Of a DNA stretch of 64,000 nt, positions 24,701 through 39,700 are shown in pieces (within the stretch, counting starts at the first letter, position 1; each line of letters opens with the position of its first letter). The notes under the pieces are model-generated. The model was not told the origin of the DNA, made no database searches, and saw only the letters and a program-made list of their open reading frames with translations. The translations under genes were made by a program, and so were the position numbers. The DNA comes from Aphelocoma coerulescens (lineage: Eukaryota; Chordata; Aves; Passeriformes; Corvidae): contig NC_091015.1 in NCBI RefSeq assembly GCF_041296385.1, positions 50,410,345 through 50,474,344 of the forward strand. Reading direction: 5' to 3'.

Positions 24701-27700
24701 TTATCTTACTCAGGTGACTAGAATGATTCATCTATTGTCAGATGTCTGAAGTAACATTTGAAAAGCTATTGCATATGTCTCACAATTAATTTTACTCTGT
24801 AACAGTTTTAATCTTTCATTTGCCAAATAGAAAATGGATCTTGACACTGGAGAGACTACCTTAAACATTAGGAACAGTATCTTAATTTGTGATGTCTCAG
24901 GTCAGCTAGTAATGACAACTGTAATTATTCTCCTATGGCTAAACAGGAGCCAAGGAATTTTTTGTGCTTTAATTTTGTATTCCACCACTACTTCACCAAT
25001 ATGCTCCCCACCCTCCCACAGTAAAGCCCAGTTTTTGATTGGCACAAGATCGGATGATATGTTTTGTGTGAAATATGTCACGCTTGTAATTGTTCCATCA
25101 CTGAATTTTATTTTCTGCCTTTTGCTTTTGTAAGTCAGCTTCAGGGTCCTTTTTTCCTTACGCTTCCATTGCGCTCTGGTTTCAACGAAACATTCTTAGA
25201 TATGCAGATCATGGTTTTACTTTGTGAGAGTGTGTTCCACATGGTGCCATCTGCTGTCTTCTTTCAGGGCTACCTTCAAGAAGAGAAAGCCACAGAACAG
25301 CGCATTTGTGGAGAGAGAGTTGAGAGGTCTGGTGGGGATTGAAGCATGAAAAGTCCTGCAACAGACCAGTTTAATTCAAGTTTGGAGAGTAAGGAGAGAG
25401 AAGATTTAGGATTATGTGACCTAAGAGCTGTCCCTTGAGAACTTAGACCGAGTCCTTCCCAACAACTCTTACCCTGCAGGACACGAATTTTCAATCCCAC
25501 CTGAATTGAAACTGAACCTCTTGCTTTAGTATCCTCCTTTCCCCACATTCATTTTATGTCACGGGAGAAAGCAGGGGAAGGATGTACTTTGATTTGGTGA
25601 AATGGCTTTAGAAATGAAACTTATCCTTTTACTGTTCTAAGGGGGGCTGTAGCTACCAAACTGTATATACCAGTGTAGCCAACTGAGGTGGTTTGCTTTT
25701 GAAAGGGCATGTCCCTGGACATAGGATAGAGGAGGCCATGGTGGGTGTAGTCTGTGAATATTTCTGTAAAAACATTTGTGACAACTTCAAAGCATATGCG
25801 TGTAATAGCAAGCCTAGCTCATCATAACACTGTTCCCCCACCTTCACATTTTAAGGTCACTTCTAAGCATTAATTGGATTTTACTAAAATGAGAGAGGAG
25901 CATGGTGAAATAGCTCAGTATCTATGGTACAGTAAGACTGAGCAATACTAGAAATTCTATCACATATTGAGAAAATAAACATGTAACTTCAATTCACATT
26001 GTACATGGCAGGAATTTAATATTAATTATAAATACTGTCTTAAATGCTAGCACTGCTGTCATCACAGTACACTTAATATTTAGCATTTCTGTGTAAATAC
26101 CTAAAAGGCAAGTAATATTTTGTTATTACACTTGTGTTTCTTGTGCGTAGTCTTTAAAGGAACACTGGTAACCATTAAGTACAATTCTTAACAGGTTGAA
26201 TTAATTTCAGTGAAAATTGAGGGTTTCTTCTTAGTTTAAACTTACTTAAAACAGTATGAAAGATATAAAAGTAGTTGATAACTGATTTTAAATTCTGCTT
26301 GCCATACATATTTGAGACTAAATCAGACACTCCAAGTGTCTGAATGCAAAATATGGTTAGAAAGATAAAGTCCACTGTATTGTGAGGAATGATGAAGGCC
26401 ACTTTCTGCTTTCAGCTTCTTTGTTTATTTTATTGGTGACATTCTATTCCCACATTAATTTGCTCCAGTGTGAGGATATACAGTCACTTTGCAAACAGCT
26501 GGAAGTCTTTTTGCCCTTAGCTAGGGGCCATCATCCCTTCTGTTGGACTGTATTAATAGATCATGCGGATACTTTTAATCTGCTTCAGAATAAAATCAGT
26601 TAAAGTAGTTGAGGTCATAGAATAATATGGGTTGAAAAAGACCTCTTAGATCATTGAGTCCAACCGTTAACCCAGCACTAGCATGTCCCACCTCTTTTAA
26701 ACACTTCAAGGGTGGGTGAGTCGACCACTTCTTGGGCAGCCCGTTCCAATGCTTAGCAACTCTATTAGTGAAGAAATTTTTCCAAAAACCTAATCTAAAT
26801 CTCCTCTGGCGCAACTTGACGTTTCCTCTTGTTCTATTACTTGTAACCTGGGAGAAGAGGCTGAACCCCACCTACCCTAGCCCTAGAGGGCTACAGCCTC
26901 TTTTCAGGTGATTGCAGAAAGCGATAAGGTTCCCCATAGGCCTCTTTTTTTCCAGGCTGAACAACCCCAGCTCTTTCAGCTCCTCCTCATAGGATTTGTG
27001 CTCCAGGCTCTTTACCAGCTTTACTGTCCTTCTCTGGACTCACTCCAGCACCTCAGTGTTCTTTTTGCCCCAAAACTGAACACAGGATTTGAGGTGTGCC
27101 CTCACCAGTGGTGAGCACAGGGGGACAATCACTGCCCTGGTCCTGCTGGCCACATCATTGCTGATACAGGCCAGGATGCCATTGGCCTTCTTGGCCACAC
27201 ACTTGTTCACATTCAGCTGCTGTCAACCAGCACCCCCAGGTCCTTTTCCACCATTTAGCTTTCCAGCCACTCTTCTCCAAGCCTGCAGTGTTTAGGGGGG
27301 TTGTTGTGACCTGAGTCCAGGACCCACCCCTTCACCTTGTTGAACTTCATATAATTGGCCTTGGCCCATCATTCCCGTCTGTTCAGATCCCTCTGCAGAG
27401 CCTTCCTGCTATCCAGCAGATCAACACTCCTGCCCGACATCTGCAAACTGTCTGAGGGGGCACTCAATCCCCTCATCCGGATAATTGATAAAGGTATTAA
27501 ACTGGCCCCAGCACCGATCCCTGAGGAACGCCACTTGTGACCAGTGGCCAACTGGATGCAACTCTATTCACCACCACTCTTCGGGCTTGGCCATCCAGAC
27601 AGGATGTGCACCTGTCCAAGCCACGAGCAGCCAATTTCTCCAGAATGCTGTGGGAAATGGTGTCAAAGGCTGCAGTAAAGTCAACATAAACAATATCCAC

Positions 27701-30700
27701 AGTCTTTCCCTTATCCACTAAGTGTATCACCTTGTCATAGGAGGAGATCAGGTTGGTGAAGAGGTACCTGCCTTTCATAAACCCATCCTGACTGGGCCTG
27801 CTGCCCTGGTTGTCTTGTATGTGCTGCATGATTGTGCTCAAGATGATCTGCTCCATAACCTTCCGTGGCACCAAGGTGAGTTTGACAGGCCTGGAGTTTC
27901 CTGGATCCTCCTTCACACCCATGTTGTAGGTGGGCATCACATTTGCTCGCTTCAGTCTATCGGGATTTCTCTGGTTAGTCAGGACTGCTGGGAAATGATT
28001 GAAAATGCTTGGTGAACACTTCTGCCAGCTCCCTTCAGTACCCTTGGGTGGTGGAGTGCACAGAGCTTTGCATGTGTTTGAGTGGTGCTATAGGTTGCTG
28101 ACCATTTCCCCTTTGATTATGGGGGTTCGTTCTGCTCCTGATCCCAGTCTTCCACCTCAGGCAGCTGGATACCCAAACAACAGCTGGTCTTACTGTAAAA
28201 GACAGGCAAAGAGGCATTAGGCACCTCATCCTTTGTCACTGCTTCCTTCCACATCCAACAAAGGATAGAGGTTCTCTTTAGCCCTCCCTTTGTTGCTGAT
28301 GTATTTATAGAAGCATTTTTTGTTGTCTGTTATGGCGTCTTTAGAGTGGTTTGCTTTTTAGCTGTGATTCAAGCTAATTTGTCCGATTTGCAGACAGCAG
28401 CGGATTAGAAGCGCTTCTGCACTCCTTTTAGCTAGCAAAGGTTAGTTGAAGGATAACTGCCACAGTTAAATCTGCATGTGTAATTCAGTACAAGGCATCC
28501 TAGAGTTGGGAATTTTTTTTTTCTCTTACCCTTTTGCACTTTGGGCTTTATTCATGCATTTTTCTTCTCAGCTTTATTTGTTTAGGGCGTAATTAGATCT
28601 GTCTCTAGGTTCCTGTAAACCCTGTGTTTATTGTTTGGTTTGTTCTGCAGGTAGTTCTATCTATATACATACATACCCACAGGTAAAAATTGATCGCTTC
28701 TGCAGTCCTTGTGACTGCAATGTTTGTGTCTATTTATGCCAGCTTACTGAAGGGTTAAGCAGAATTTGAGCAGACATACTTAAGTTAGATAAAATTAGGT
28801 TTTTAACCTGGTGTTAATTACGCGACAGAAATTGTTCAAGTTAGACTGTGTCTGTTCTGCTCTGATGGTGCTTTGTATTATCCACTCTGAAACAATTTTT
28901 ATTTTCTCAGCAGTCATTGTATTAAAAAGTCAGTAAGTCGATATTGCAACAGATGGAGTTCAACAGGTGCACTGTGAGAGATCCAGATTCTTGTACTAAA
29001 TATGATCTACCTACAGAGAGACCAGTGGAAAGAAAGTATAGTCAAAGAATTCAGGCAGGGGAGACCGACCTAAATGCAGGAGGAAGAATAGCAGGTGCAT
29101 TAAGAAATGTACTAAACAGCAAATATATAAGGATTTTTGGATAAAAAGCTACGTTATTTTAACTTGCTAAACTGACTTAGACATGCAACCACAACACTGT
29201 AGATACTTTTAATTCCTATGTGCTGAAGAACCTTATGTTGCCTTAATTTGTACAGAGTGGTTCAATATCTAATGTCTGATTCTGGCTGGATTTACCCTTT
29301 GTCATGTTACACAGAAGTTCAAGTAACAGACTCTTGACTGTTGAGGGTTGTACAAAATAAAAGCTCTTCTATGGTGCTATAACAGTTTAAATGTTCTGCC
29401 AGAAATAAGATTGTCACTGCTTAAATATCATCTGTAACGTGGGGGATCTGGAGCCTTTCTAAGGGTCCTGTTTACTTTTTACTGTGTCTTGTATTTTACA
29501 GCGTAGAAGCAGTCTGCCAGGCCATCTTGCATCCACACTGATTACTTAAATTTCACTTAATGGGAAGTGAAGTTGGTTCAACTACATTTTGGTGTAGCTG
29601 GTACTTTCTCAATTGCCACTGCACTGTAGCATGTAGGTGACTTTATTATGTAACAGAGATGAAGGCTGTGCCACATACTCCCAAGTAGTTAAAATACAGT
29701 TAAAATACTTGCAATAAATAATAAATTTCCTTTATTGTACTCTGTATTTCAGACTATTACAAAAGTTAGTATTCTCTTCTGGGCACATATTAGATCTTGC
29801 TACAAGATAGCAGGTATTTTCGGGATCAGTTTAATAGGAGTCTGCTATAGTTGTTTAGATGTTACAGGTTGCTATTCCGTACTAGGAGACTGAAAAAAAG
29901 TGGCTTGGGAGCTAGTTGTCCTCTTTTGCCTCTGTTGCTTCTTGTGAAGCAGTCATGTTCACCTCACTGATTTTTAGTGTTTAATTTTTCACAGAAAGGA
30001 TATTTTGCTCTTAAAATATATTGTTCAGCTAATGGCCTTTCAATTCCTTCCTGCCAAGCCGATCCTCGTTCCTTTAACTTAGAAGACCTTGGAGTTAAGC
30101 TGCCTCCATCATGTTAAAAACAAGTACAGCACAAATCTGATCTGTAAGAAACACCCTCTTGAACGTATTCTTGAATTCGGTGCAAAGCCTTCAGAGTTGC
30201 AGCATACAAGGTTTATTGTGCCATAGAGTAGTCCAAGAGCACTCAGAAAGAAGCAAACATAGCACTACAGGGGTTTTTGAGTTTGTGGTAGTTAATACTG
30301 TATTGAGCAGAGAATTGATGCCTCTCAAGAAGCCGATGCTGTCAAAAGATAGAGAACCTATACTGTCATCAATTTGGATGCCAGTTGCAGTGTAGTATCT
30401 GGGGTAAAGTGTATGTCCATAAAAAAGAAAACAAGCATTCAGTTTTTGCCTGTAGAAATATCAAATTATTCTTTTTCCATCTTAGCTTTGAAACCTCTTG
30501 GGAATTTTAACTGTCCCAAGAAAAATGTCATCATCACTTTCTTCTTAGGTCTAAAATGTTGTTACATGTTACGAATGGCAGAATTCACTGGCAAAGTATG
30601 CCTTTTAATATGGATAAAACCAATGCTTTTCATAATAATTTGCCTTGAGATATGGAGTAGTTCAAAAGCAAGACAGAGAAAAAGTAATGAAAAAGCCTAA

Positions 30701-33700
30701 TAGACATCAGGGAAGTGTCTGAAGTTGTAGGCAGATATACACCCACTACAGTGGTGATAGGAAGCATATCGTGGTTTCAGATGGTGGTATATTGTGTGAA
30801 AAATACAAATTGTGATTATGGAGTGCTCTCAAAAGCTCAGTTTTTTAGCAAAAATAGTGGAGGTGCCCTGGGTTCTCTGAAGAAGCAGAGTGACTGTATG
30901 CTCCTTGTAGAATTTTACATCATTAAGCTACTGGCAGCATGCACTTCCCGATTTTAGCACTTGCGAAGCGTAACATCTTATTGCAGGGAGGGAGAATACC
31001 ATGCCAAGTAGTGGCAGTAGGAATGCTGTAATCCTTCTTAAATACACTGGGGACATTCTGATATTCTTAATGGTAATTCTTAATGGATATTCTATAAACA
31101 TTCTGGTATTCTTCAGGATTTCCATTGAGCTTAGTTGAATGTTGGCCCTGAAAAAATGGGTACCCTGCTGATTGTGTCACCCACCTTTTTTTCTGCCTTG
31201 GCTTTCTAATGGTTTACCCTTAGGGATTATTCTAAAGATACTACAAAATGGAGGAGTTTTGTTTCTCAGCTGGATTCCAGGAACAGAAATTTCTTCCTCC
31301 TTTGACTCAAAATTTCCATCATTTTTGAAGCTGAGTGGCCACATCACTGTAAAACTTCCTGCCATTTTGTTACATTATCATTCTTACTAATCTTAGTATA
31401 ACAAGGGGGCCTTTCCCACATTTTTCTGAGTGGGTGGGTTTTTTCAGAGTTACGAAATCTGAAATCAGAAACAGGTCTATGACCAATTTTGAGCCTGAGG
31501 AAACTCAGAATGACAATACTGCTGCCAATTCTTTTATCAAACATTAGGCTTGTGATTGACAGTTGACTTGCAGGATCTGTATTTCTCTTTTCAAATGGCC
31601 CTACTTGCACCAAAACCCCTGCAGATCATTTGAGCTTCTCTAAATACAGAGCAGTCTCGGGAGCCATCACAAATACTTGGTACTATCTCAGAATGCTACG
31701 AGTAATTACATATCCCGATATCTTAATATAAAAACATAAAGACTGAACAATCAAAAATCGCATATTTAACCCTCTAAAACCATCAGAATTAAGATTATAT
31801 TAAACTCCATATCAGTCAAAGCTTTTCTTTTTTCTTTCTGGTGGACTTGTCTTATTAATTATCTTTCAATCAAGTTTAGCAAGAACTGTGCAAGCCTGTT
31901 CTGTGTCTCTTGTGAAAAATGAAGTAGAGTTAATGTGCTCATGATTCCTTGCATGTTTGTTGTCCAGTGAGGTGCAGAAGCTTGAGTGTTCAAGGTGATA
32001 ACAGCTTCCACGTAAAACCATGGTAGGTGCATATCCAGAGGAATTCCAGAATAAAAGATTTGTGGCTGTATAAGGACTTAAAATACATAAAAATGTGCTA
32101 ATTAGGGACAATTCATGTAGTGTATGTTTGTATTAGAATTATAATAAAACCATTCCACTGACATGAATGTAAGTTAAGAAGAAAGGAGTGTGAGATTTTT
32201 CTGAAATAAAATTGCCTGGTTGTTCTTCCATTTTGCGGAGTTATGTCAGTTCTGGCTTGGGTAAACACAGGACCACCCTCTATCTTATGGGTTCTTACGC
32301 AGGTGGAGTATTCTTACCATGAGGTTTAACACCATAGGTTTGGGTTGTGGGCACTAGGAAAGACTCTTTACCTGTCATAAGTGCTTTTGACTATAGGTAT
32401 TGCTGCTCCAAATTCTGATGGTGATTATTTGAAAATGGCTTAAATGTCCATACATACTTACCAAGGTTATAATTGCAACACAAGTAAAGATTTTCCTGAT
32501 GAGGAAGACTTCCATAGTGCCTTGAATTAATTAGGTGATTGATGAGTGCTACACTTCCATTTTAAAAACCTTATGCAGAGCTCATTGTGCTAATTGCTTA
32601 TTTGCAGATACAGAGCTCAGAATGAGACTTGCAGGATGTTGCACTTCTAGTGTAGTATGTGGGCAAGCAGGTGTTTTAAAATTTAATATGGATTACTGCA
32701 TAGATGTTTCTTTGTTTCAATGGAAGTTACTTAAGTTTCTCATTAGATTTTCCATAGTGTTGCTGAATATATTCTTCCTTTGGATGCAAAGAATATGTCG
32801 GATATGGAGTCAATCTTCAACTATCTTTCTCAAGAATCTAGACTTGCCATCGCTAATTAGATGCTGTATGGCCGAATTGATTCTGTAATCTACATTTGCA
32901 TTAAAAACTGACTCCTAGAATTACTCAGATAGCTTGTAATGTTCACAGTTTGTATCTTGTCATTTTTATGAGTGTGCAGATGTGAAAATTTTGTGCATCT
33001 GCAGCTGAAGACTTTTAGAGCACAGAAGCCTTTATAATTGAAGGCTTAGAAAATTTTCAACAGATTCTGTTTGTAAGGAGATTACATATTCTCAGATGGC
33101 TGTAAAGTGCTGGATAAAAAGTCTAGATGATGGGGCAATAATAGCATGAAATTGATTGGGGTTTAGACAGTCACCATTCCCACAAGAAGCAACACACTAA
33201 TCTTGCACTCTGTTGGAATGGAGGGGTCAAATGAATTCCATCACCGTCAGTGTAATTTGCTTTAAGTGTTGTTTAGATCTGGATGAAGTAACTGTACATG
33301 TGCTCTTCTTTTCTATATGTTCTTATTTTCTCAGTAGGCTGAATTTTATTTTAATACTCACCTTAAATAGTACTTTGTCAAGGAAATACTAAACCTAGGA
33401 ATGTCAAAGACGTCTCTTTATAAATATAGCAATAATTGTTGCTGTGAAGTGCTGGAGAATTCTGTAGCTCCTGGATAGAGAATGATTGCTGTGACTAGCA
33501 TTAAGTAATCATCCTACAGTATTGCCTTGTGTCATCAAAAAGGCAGTTCATAGCAAGGAATAAAAATCAAACCTAAGCAGGAACAGATAGTTAAGATCAT
33601 GTATTAACAGTGCATAATATATAAGTGAAAACTTTACAGGCTTTGCTTTGCAAGTTGCCTAGTTAAGCTTTCTAAATTAATGTTGATACTAAAAAAAAAT

Positions 33701-36700
33701 ATGCCTCTGTTTCAGTTATTCTGCTGTTGCTGCTTATACTCTGTTCTATGTTAAAATACGCTTTAAAAATGAGAACCATATCTTTATTAACTTATCGCCA
33801 GTTGTCTACTGAACCAGCTGTAATGTAGGTATCTGCAACAGTGCCACAAAATTAATGGTACCATACACAGAGCACTTAGGTGATCATTAGAGCATCCCCC
33901 CAAAGGTTCCAACTACAATACCAGCCTAGTTTCATGGTTGGGACTCTGAAACATACAAAGACTTAGGATTGTTTATTCCTTTAAAGCTTAACTTGGAGGA
34001 TGAGACAGTTCAAACTACAGACCTGACAGAAAGAGGCAAGGAGAACAGCAGAGCATCACTTTTCCTCCTAGAATGTCAACTAAAATAAGAAGTCATCGTT
34101 TCCTGGTGTCAGGCCCTTAGCTGAATATTAGCAAGTGTGTATCTTCTTCGCAGCATGGACTGAGAACTTGAATATTTGTCTCAGTCGTTCTAGCTAAGTA
34201 TTTAATTAACATGTACTTCACATAATTTTATTCTTTATTCTTCTCACGTCTGTTTCAAATCGACTTGCCTCAAGGGGGTGAAGGAGGATGAGAGGGAATC
34301 TTGGGAAGTGGGTAATCTGTTCTCATACCTCAAGATCAGATGGGTGTGAGGGTTGAGGGTGGCAGAAAAGAGATCCTTTGCTTCGCTCTGGTTCTGTCAC
34401 CTGGTGCTGCATACTATTTAGTCAGTGCAACCAGCAGTGTACTTCAGTTCCAGTGTTTCCTTGGGTAAGGTGGAGTAGGTCAGAAGGAGGGCTGGATAGA
34501 AACCCTAAATATCACTTCTTGCTGCTGCTGCTGCAGCTGGAAGAACTGGGGCAAGCAGTGACCCCCAAACCTGAAATGCAACCCCTACCCAGCACTGGCT
34601 GTTCTTGCTTCTGTTATGATTCCTCCCTCAGCTGCAGCCCTTGAATCTCCCAGATGTGGGTGTAGGCAAAGGTCTCAGTTTTTCTAATATTTTCCAGGGC
34701 TGTTCTACAGCCCTGTGAAACCTACAGATAGTTGCAGATACTGTGATAGCATTTCAGTAGAAATACAATACCACTGTGCTGCATTTCAAGCACAGTATGA
34801 AAAGTACCAAGATAGTAAGAAGGTATGACTGCAGTTTGTGATGCTCGCTGTTTGTTAGCAGCTCTCTCCGTTCTAGCTGAAAGGGAAACAGTTTCACAAG
34901 GTTCAGGCTTATCCCTAGAGGAGAGCAGTGCTATGAAGGGCTAAGTGGTATCAGAGCATAATACTGGCATCATCATGATTGCCAGACTATACTTCTGTCT
35001 GGTGCACTGCCCATTGCTGCCAGTTTGTCCATGCCTGAAGCTGGCTCTGATATGCAACATCACAGCAACCTTTTCCTGATGTGTGCATATGTTTATGTTG
35101 ACGTTTTAACTTATATTTGTTGGCAGGTTACCTAGTGGGAGGTGAAGTGGGCATTTTCTTTTTTTAAGTCGAAGCAAGGTGCTGAATTAAGCTTCTAAAT
35201 TTGTTTGTTTTTTAGTTTTTGTATCTAGAAGGTTGTTTCTTGTTCTCACAGGTCTTCTCACAGTGAAAAATCAATGTACCTGTACTAGTGCCAGTAATTT
35301 CTGCTGTAAAGATATGCACAACTGTCACTGCATGCTTTCATTTGTGGCAAAAAAATCACTTTTTGAAAGAAGGGTTAATAGATTTGTGTCCGTCTAAGAG
35401 TATATAAGGAGGGAAGATTAAATTCTTACCTCTCAAGTGGTAGAAGTAAAATGCTGTTACCTTGCATTTCAATTTTGAGTGGTAATTCATTCTTATTAAA
35501 GGCTTAATGGGATGCTGCCAAATCACAAGACAGTTGTTCGCATCCTTCTGAAGTCAGTTACGAAGCTTTGCTGTTTGGAAACATGAGGAGAATGCCAATA
35601 TGTATTCTTCTTGCCTATTTCATTTGTTAAACTGATCTTTTGATGCTGTAAAAGTAAACATTAGTCATACTTTTGTAGCCTCTGTGAGTTTGAGTCATCA
35701 TTTAAAAATTCGAAAGTAATCCATGTTAGTAAACATCTTTCTTGTTCCCTTTCTAAAGTTCTAGGATAACAGTGTTGGCAGTTTTCAGTGATTTCAGTCC
35801 AGTCTGTAGCTGGATGGGTTCTGTGTGTCCTGTGCAATATGAAACTCCTGATAGGTTACATACCATACTGCAGGCACTTGGCACTAAACAAATTAACAAC
35901 AGACCTTGCTATACTAAGATAAGAGGCTAATTTTGCAGGTACAGCATTTCATAAATCATGTTAGAGTTGACAGTTCAGAACTGGAGAATTAATTAATATT
36001 TAGAAATCTAGTCAAATGGGAATAGTTGTAGCCTTATTAAAAACCAATGTCACATTGCTGTTTGAATCAAAGATTTCTAGGTCAGAATGACTGATGTTCG
36101 TGTGAATTTTCTTACATAAACATGACTAATGACTTTTGAAAGTCCACAGTTTTATCAGTTAATGTATCCTATATAACTGCTTATTTAACAGATGTAAGAG
36201 ACTGTTCTTGAAAGTACTTCACTTTGTTATTTACTTGTTTTTATTATCATTTGACTGATGCTGTGGTAGTTTAGTCATTTGAAACATGCAAATTTGTTGA
36301 TGGATGAACATGAATTTCAGGTTTTTTTGTTCTTCTACTGTGTAGATGAAGAAATCTGCTCATGACCTCAGTGCGGCTGTATTTCAGATATTACTTGTAC
36401 TGATTAAACAGTTAGGAGGTTGATGGGATTTGCAGTCTTAAATGACATTAGCTTAATTCTGTTGAAATGAAATAGTTCAAAGTAAACCTGTGATATTTTG
36501 GGATCCTAGAGATGCAAAAGAATTTTATTTAGTTTAAAAATCTTTGTTAGAAGGGATGCGTATTTCTGATACAAGGGGATATTTCCATAAAGTAGACAAA
36601 ATGAAAAACACACAAGCTTTTCTAGGCTTGAATTCTAGCAGTGTCTTTGGAAGTCTTTCATGGTGGTTTGCCCATCTAACTTTTTGTCTGTTGTACTCCA

Positions 36701-39700
36701 TTTACTTACCTGAACCTCTGCTTAGCTAATGAATAAAATCTTTAATACTTCTTTAACTAATGAATTTCACCTGGTTAACTGAATTTCAATTGGAATATGT
36801 GTTTAAAGGGTTGGCTTTGTGAATACTGCTTGTTTTAAAAGTTGTGTTCACCCAGGCTTTTCTCTACCTAAACTTTCTCTACAAAGCTTCATATTCTCAG
36901 TATTTGTAGCCTTTTTAGTTTGGCTTTTGAATGATCATTAAAGAGTTGCTGTTTTGGGATAACGTGCACTGTAGTTCTTCTCGCAGCCTGATACCTAATT
37001 TCAAGAATTAATGGACATTTTAATAGTTTAAAAATTTTGTTATCAGAAGTTTGAGATACTTTGGGCCAGGAAGGCGGAAGATGAATGCCTTAATAGCAGT
37101 CTGTTGATGTTTTTTAATGGTTTTTAGACAGTGTGGAAGACTGAACTGAAGGGGTGTGCATGGGAGACCCTTTGTTGTACTAGAAATTCTCTGCAGCAGA
37201 GAATGTACAAACTTTGAAGATTAAACTTCATCTGCAGAGGTTCTACATTGTGTAGATTCTTACTGATTGAAAGAAGGCTATTAGTTTGATAACGTGAACA
37301 AATAGACTGATTCCCGTTGCCTATTATTGCATGAGTCACCCATCAATTTTACATGAAGTAGGGCAGCAGCAAATGTGCCATGTAGCTGTCCTTGTCTCAG
37401 AGCGAGAGTCTTGCATTGACTGGATGTGATAGACTGTATTTGAAAACTAGTAGTTTTAGAAAGTTATTTTTAAAATAGCCAGAGTGTTTAGCAGAGTGAA
37501 AGAAAAGCTTTTAATGTTTACACACAAAAAAGAACCCACCAAAAACTGTAAACAATCATCTGTGTATATGCACTGGCTGTAGAAGTGAAGAAAATATAGT
37601 TGTTAGTAGCTGAGAACTTAGTAATTTACTTTAAAACTCTGCAGATATAGAGAGGGCCATTGTACTTACATAGTAAATGAGAGGCTAAAGTTCTTGATTT
37701 TTATCTTACCCTTCTGCTGTTTCTTTCTAGGTTTAACTATAGATCAACACATCATCTTGCATCTCATGGGTTTTATGAATTTTTAAATTGGTTTGATGAA
37801 AGAGCATGGTATCCACTAGGAAGAATAGTAGGTGGAACTGTAAGTATTGTAATAATAAATTTATTAAAATAAATTTAATAAATTTAATAAATTAAAAATA
37901 ATTAAAGATTACTTTTCAGGAAGTTTTTTGAACTTTCAGTACAAATTTGACATTGATAAAAGAATCTTAATAAAATATGCTTTTATTTTCAAATTGCTGA
38001 AATTGCTGAAGAGGGAATATTGAGATGTTTTTAATTTTTATCTGCAGAAACTAAGTCAACATGCCTTAGTCTTTATCCAGTAGCATATTGTGACCAAGAA
38101 GTACAGAACTTCCCTACATATGAAATTCTAATAGTAACAAATAAGGGTATTATGACTCCTGTAATTCTGGTATACAAAACCAATAAAGGAAAAACATTTT
38201 TTTAAAAAATGAATTTTTTTTCAAAATTGTTACCTAAATCTCTTAAGCTACAAGTTTTAATCCAGTGATGTGTGCTGAGTAGACTTCATGTATGTATGGG
38301 AAAAAAGTTAGGACTTTCACTGGGAGAAGACCTTGTGAAATTAGATCACAAGGTATGAAGCATCAGGACTAGTTAAGATTGGTATCGGTGCAAGCTACCA
38401 GACAGGAAAGGTGTACAAAACAATGTTATCAAATCAGAATGCAAATATCATTCATTGGAATAGCTTTAGTAACACTAAGTAATGCAGCCGTGTGTTTCTT
38501 AATGTGTGAAGGCTCATTAAAGCTTTTTAATGATAGTATATAACACTTAAAGGCATTTACATGTTTTTTGTAACAGTTAGATAACCATTTTTTTTAGTAT
38601 CTTAGAGATGCTGGAGACTTTTTTATGTAACATGTAGGTGCATGTTTTCCATACCTGTCTTACGCAAAATAAAACCTCTTGGAAAAAGAATTAAAATATA
38701 TGCAGGGGAACATTCAGTCATCTGTTAATTTAATTTAGTACAATGCCCTTCTTAGTTTTTGAAAGAAACTAAGGCAGGTGAAGTACATTTTAATTTTTCT
38801 GGTATGTATTGATTTTTCTAATGTTGATAAATGTCGGAGGGTAGAATTCCTATTAAGAATATTCTGAAGTTCTCCAATGTTCTATGATGGGTTCAATAGA
38901 TTTGTGTAAGTCTGTGCTACCTTTCTGGAGCACATCTTAATTTAATTTTACAGGACTTTATTTTAATCTTTCATATCCAAAGGTGTCTACTCATGTCTTG
39001 CAAATACATAGTATTCAATTGACTGACCATCAGCTTTTCAGCTTTAAAAAATTAAATCTTGTTGATGCACATTTTCTTTCCCTGTTGGTACCAAGAAGTG
39101 AAAGAATGGCATGGTATATTTTAAAGGAAAATGGCTTGGAGATTTTGGGTTTCTTCTTGAAGTATTAGACTTTTGGGGCTTGTTAAACTCGTAGCTGGCT
39201 TGAAATTCTCTTGCAAATTTTAGTTTCTGCTTCCATACCTTAATGACAAGTTCTTTTCATTGTATGATAAATGTCAAGCAAGATGGGATATTATCTGTAT
39301 GCTGCTCTTTCATTTATGAAGTAGATTATATTTTATTGTTAGCATTTGGATAAAATTAAAAGAGCCTATGGTATTCAGTGGTGTTGTCAAAACATGATTA
39401 AAGGAGCACTAAAATAATTCTGTTAACTTATGCTAATACTCACTGCTTATATCAGCTTAAAAAATTATTGTTTCATTGCAAGTTATATGTAAACAAACCT
39501 ACCATGATAGTTTTCTGTAATAACCTAGTGTTTTGGTTTGTCTTGTATCTTCGTGTAGGTATACCCAGGACTGATGGTGACAGCAGGCCTTATACATTGG
39601 ATTTTAAATATGCTTAATGTGACAGTGCATATAAGAGACGTATGTGTGTTTCTAGCACCAGTTTTTAGCGGCCTTACAGCTATTTCTACTTTCCTGCTCA

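Larger units (their letters stand above)
15736..37730 (+). other. STT3B: STT3B intron 1 (21,995 nt)
   Basis: GTCAGT donor and TTTCTTTCTAG acceptor. The first 600 bases are the downstream half of the CpG island. The rest is AT-rich, with a CR1 copy at 26.6-28.4 kb, a TA tract at 19.3 kb and several short T or A runs. No alternative exon is evident. Large first introns are usual sites for enhancers, which cannot be recognised here by eye. Confidence 0.93.

Noticed and set aside
30374..30700. A 108-codon + strand frame in intron 1
   Set aside because: No domain or similarity recognised, AT-rich surroundings; chance.
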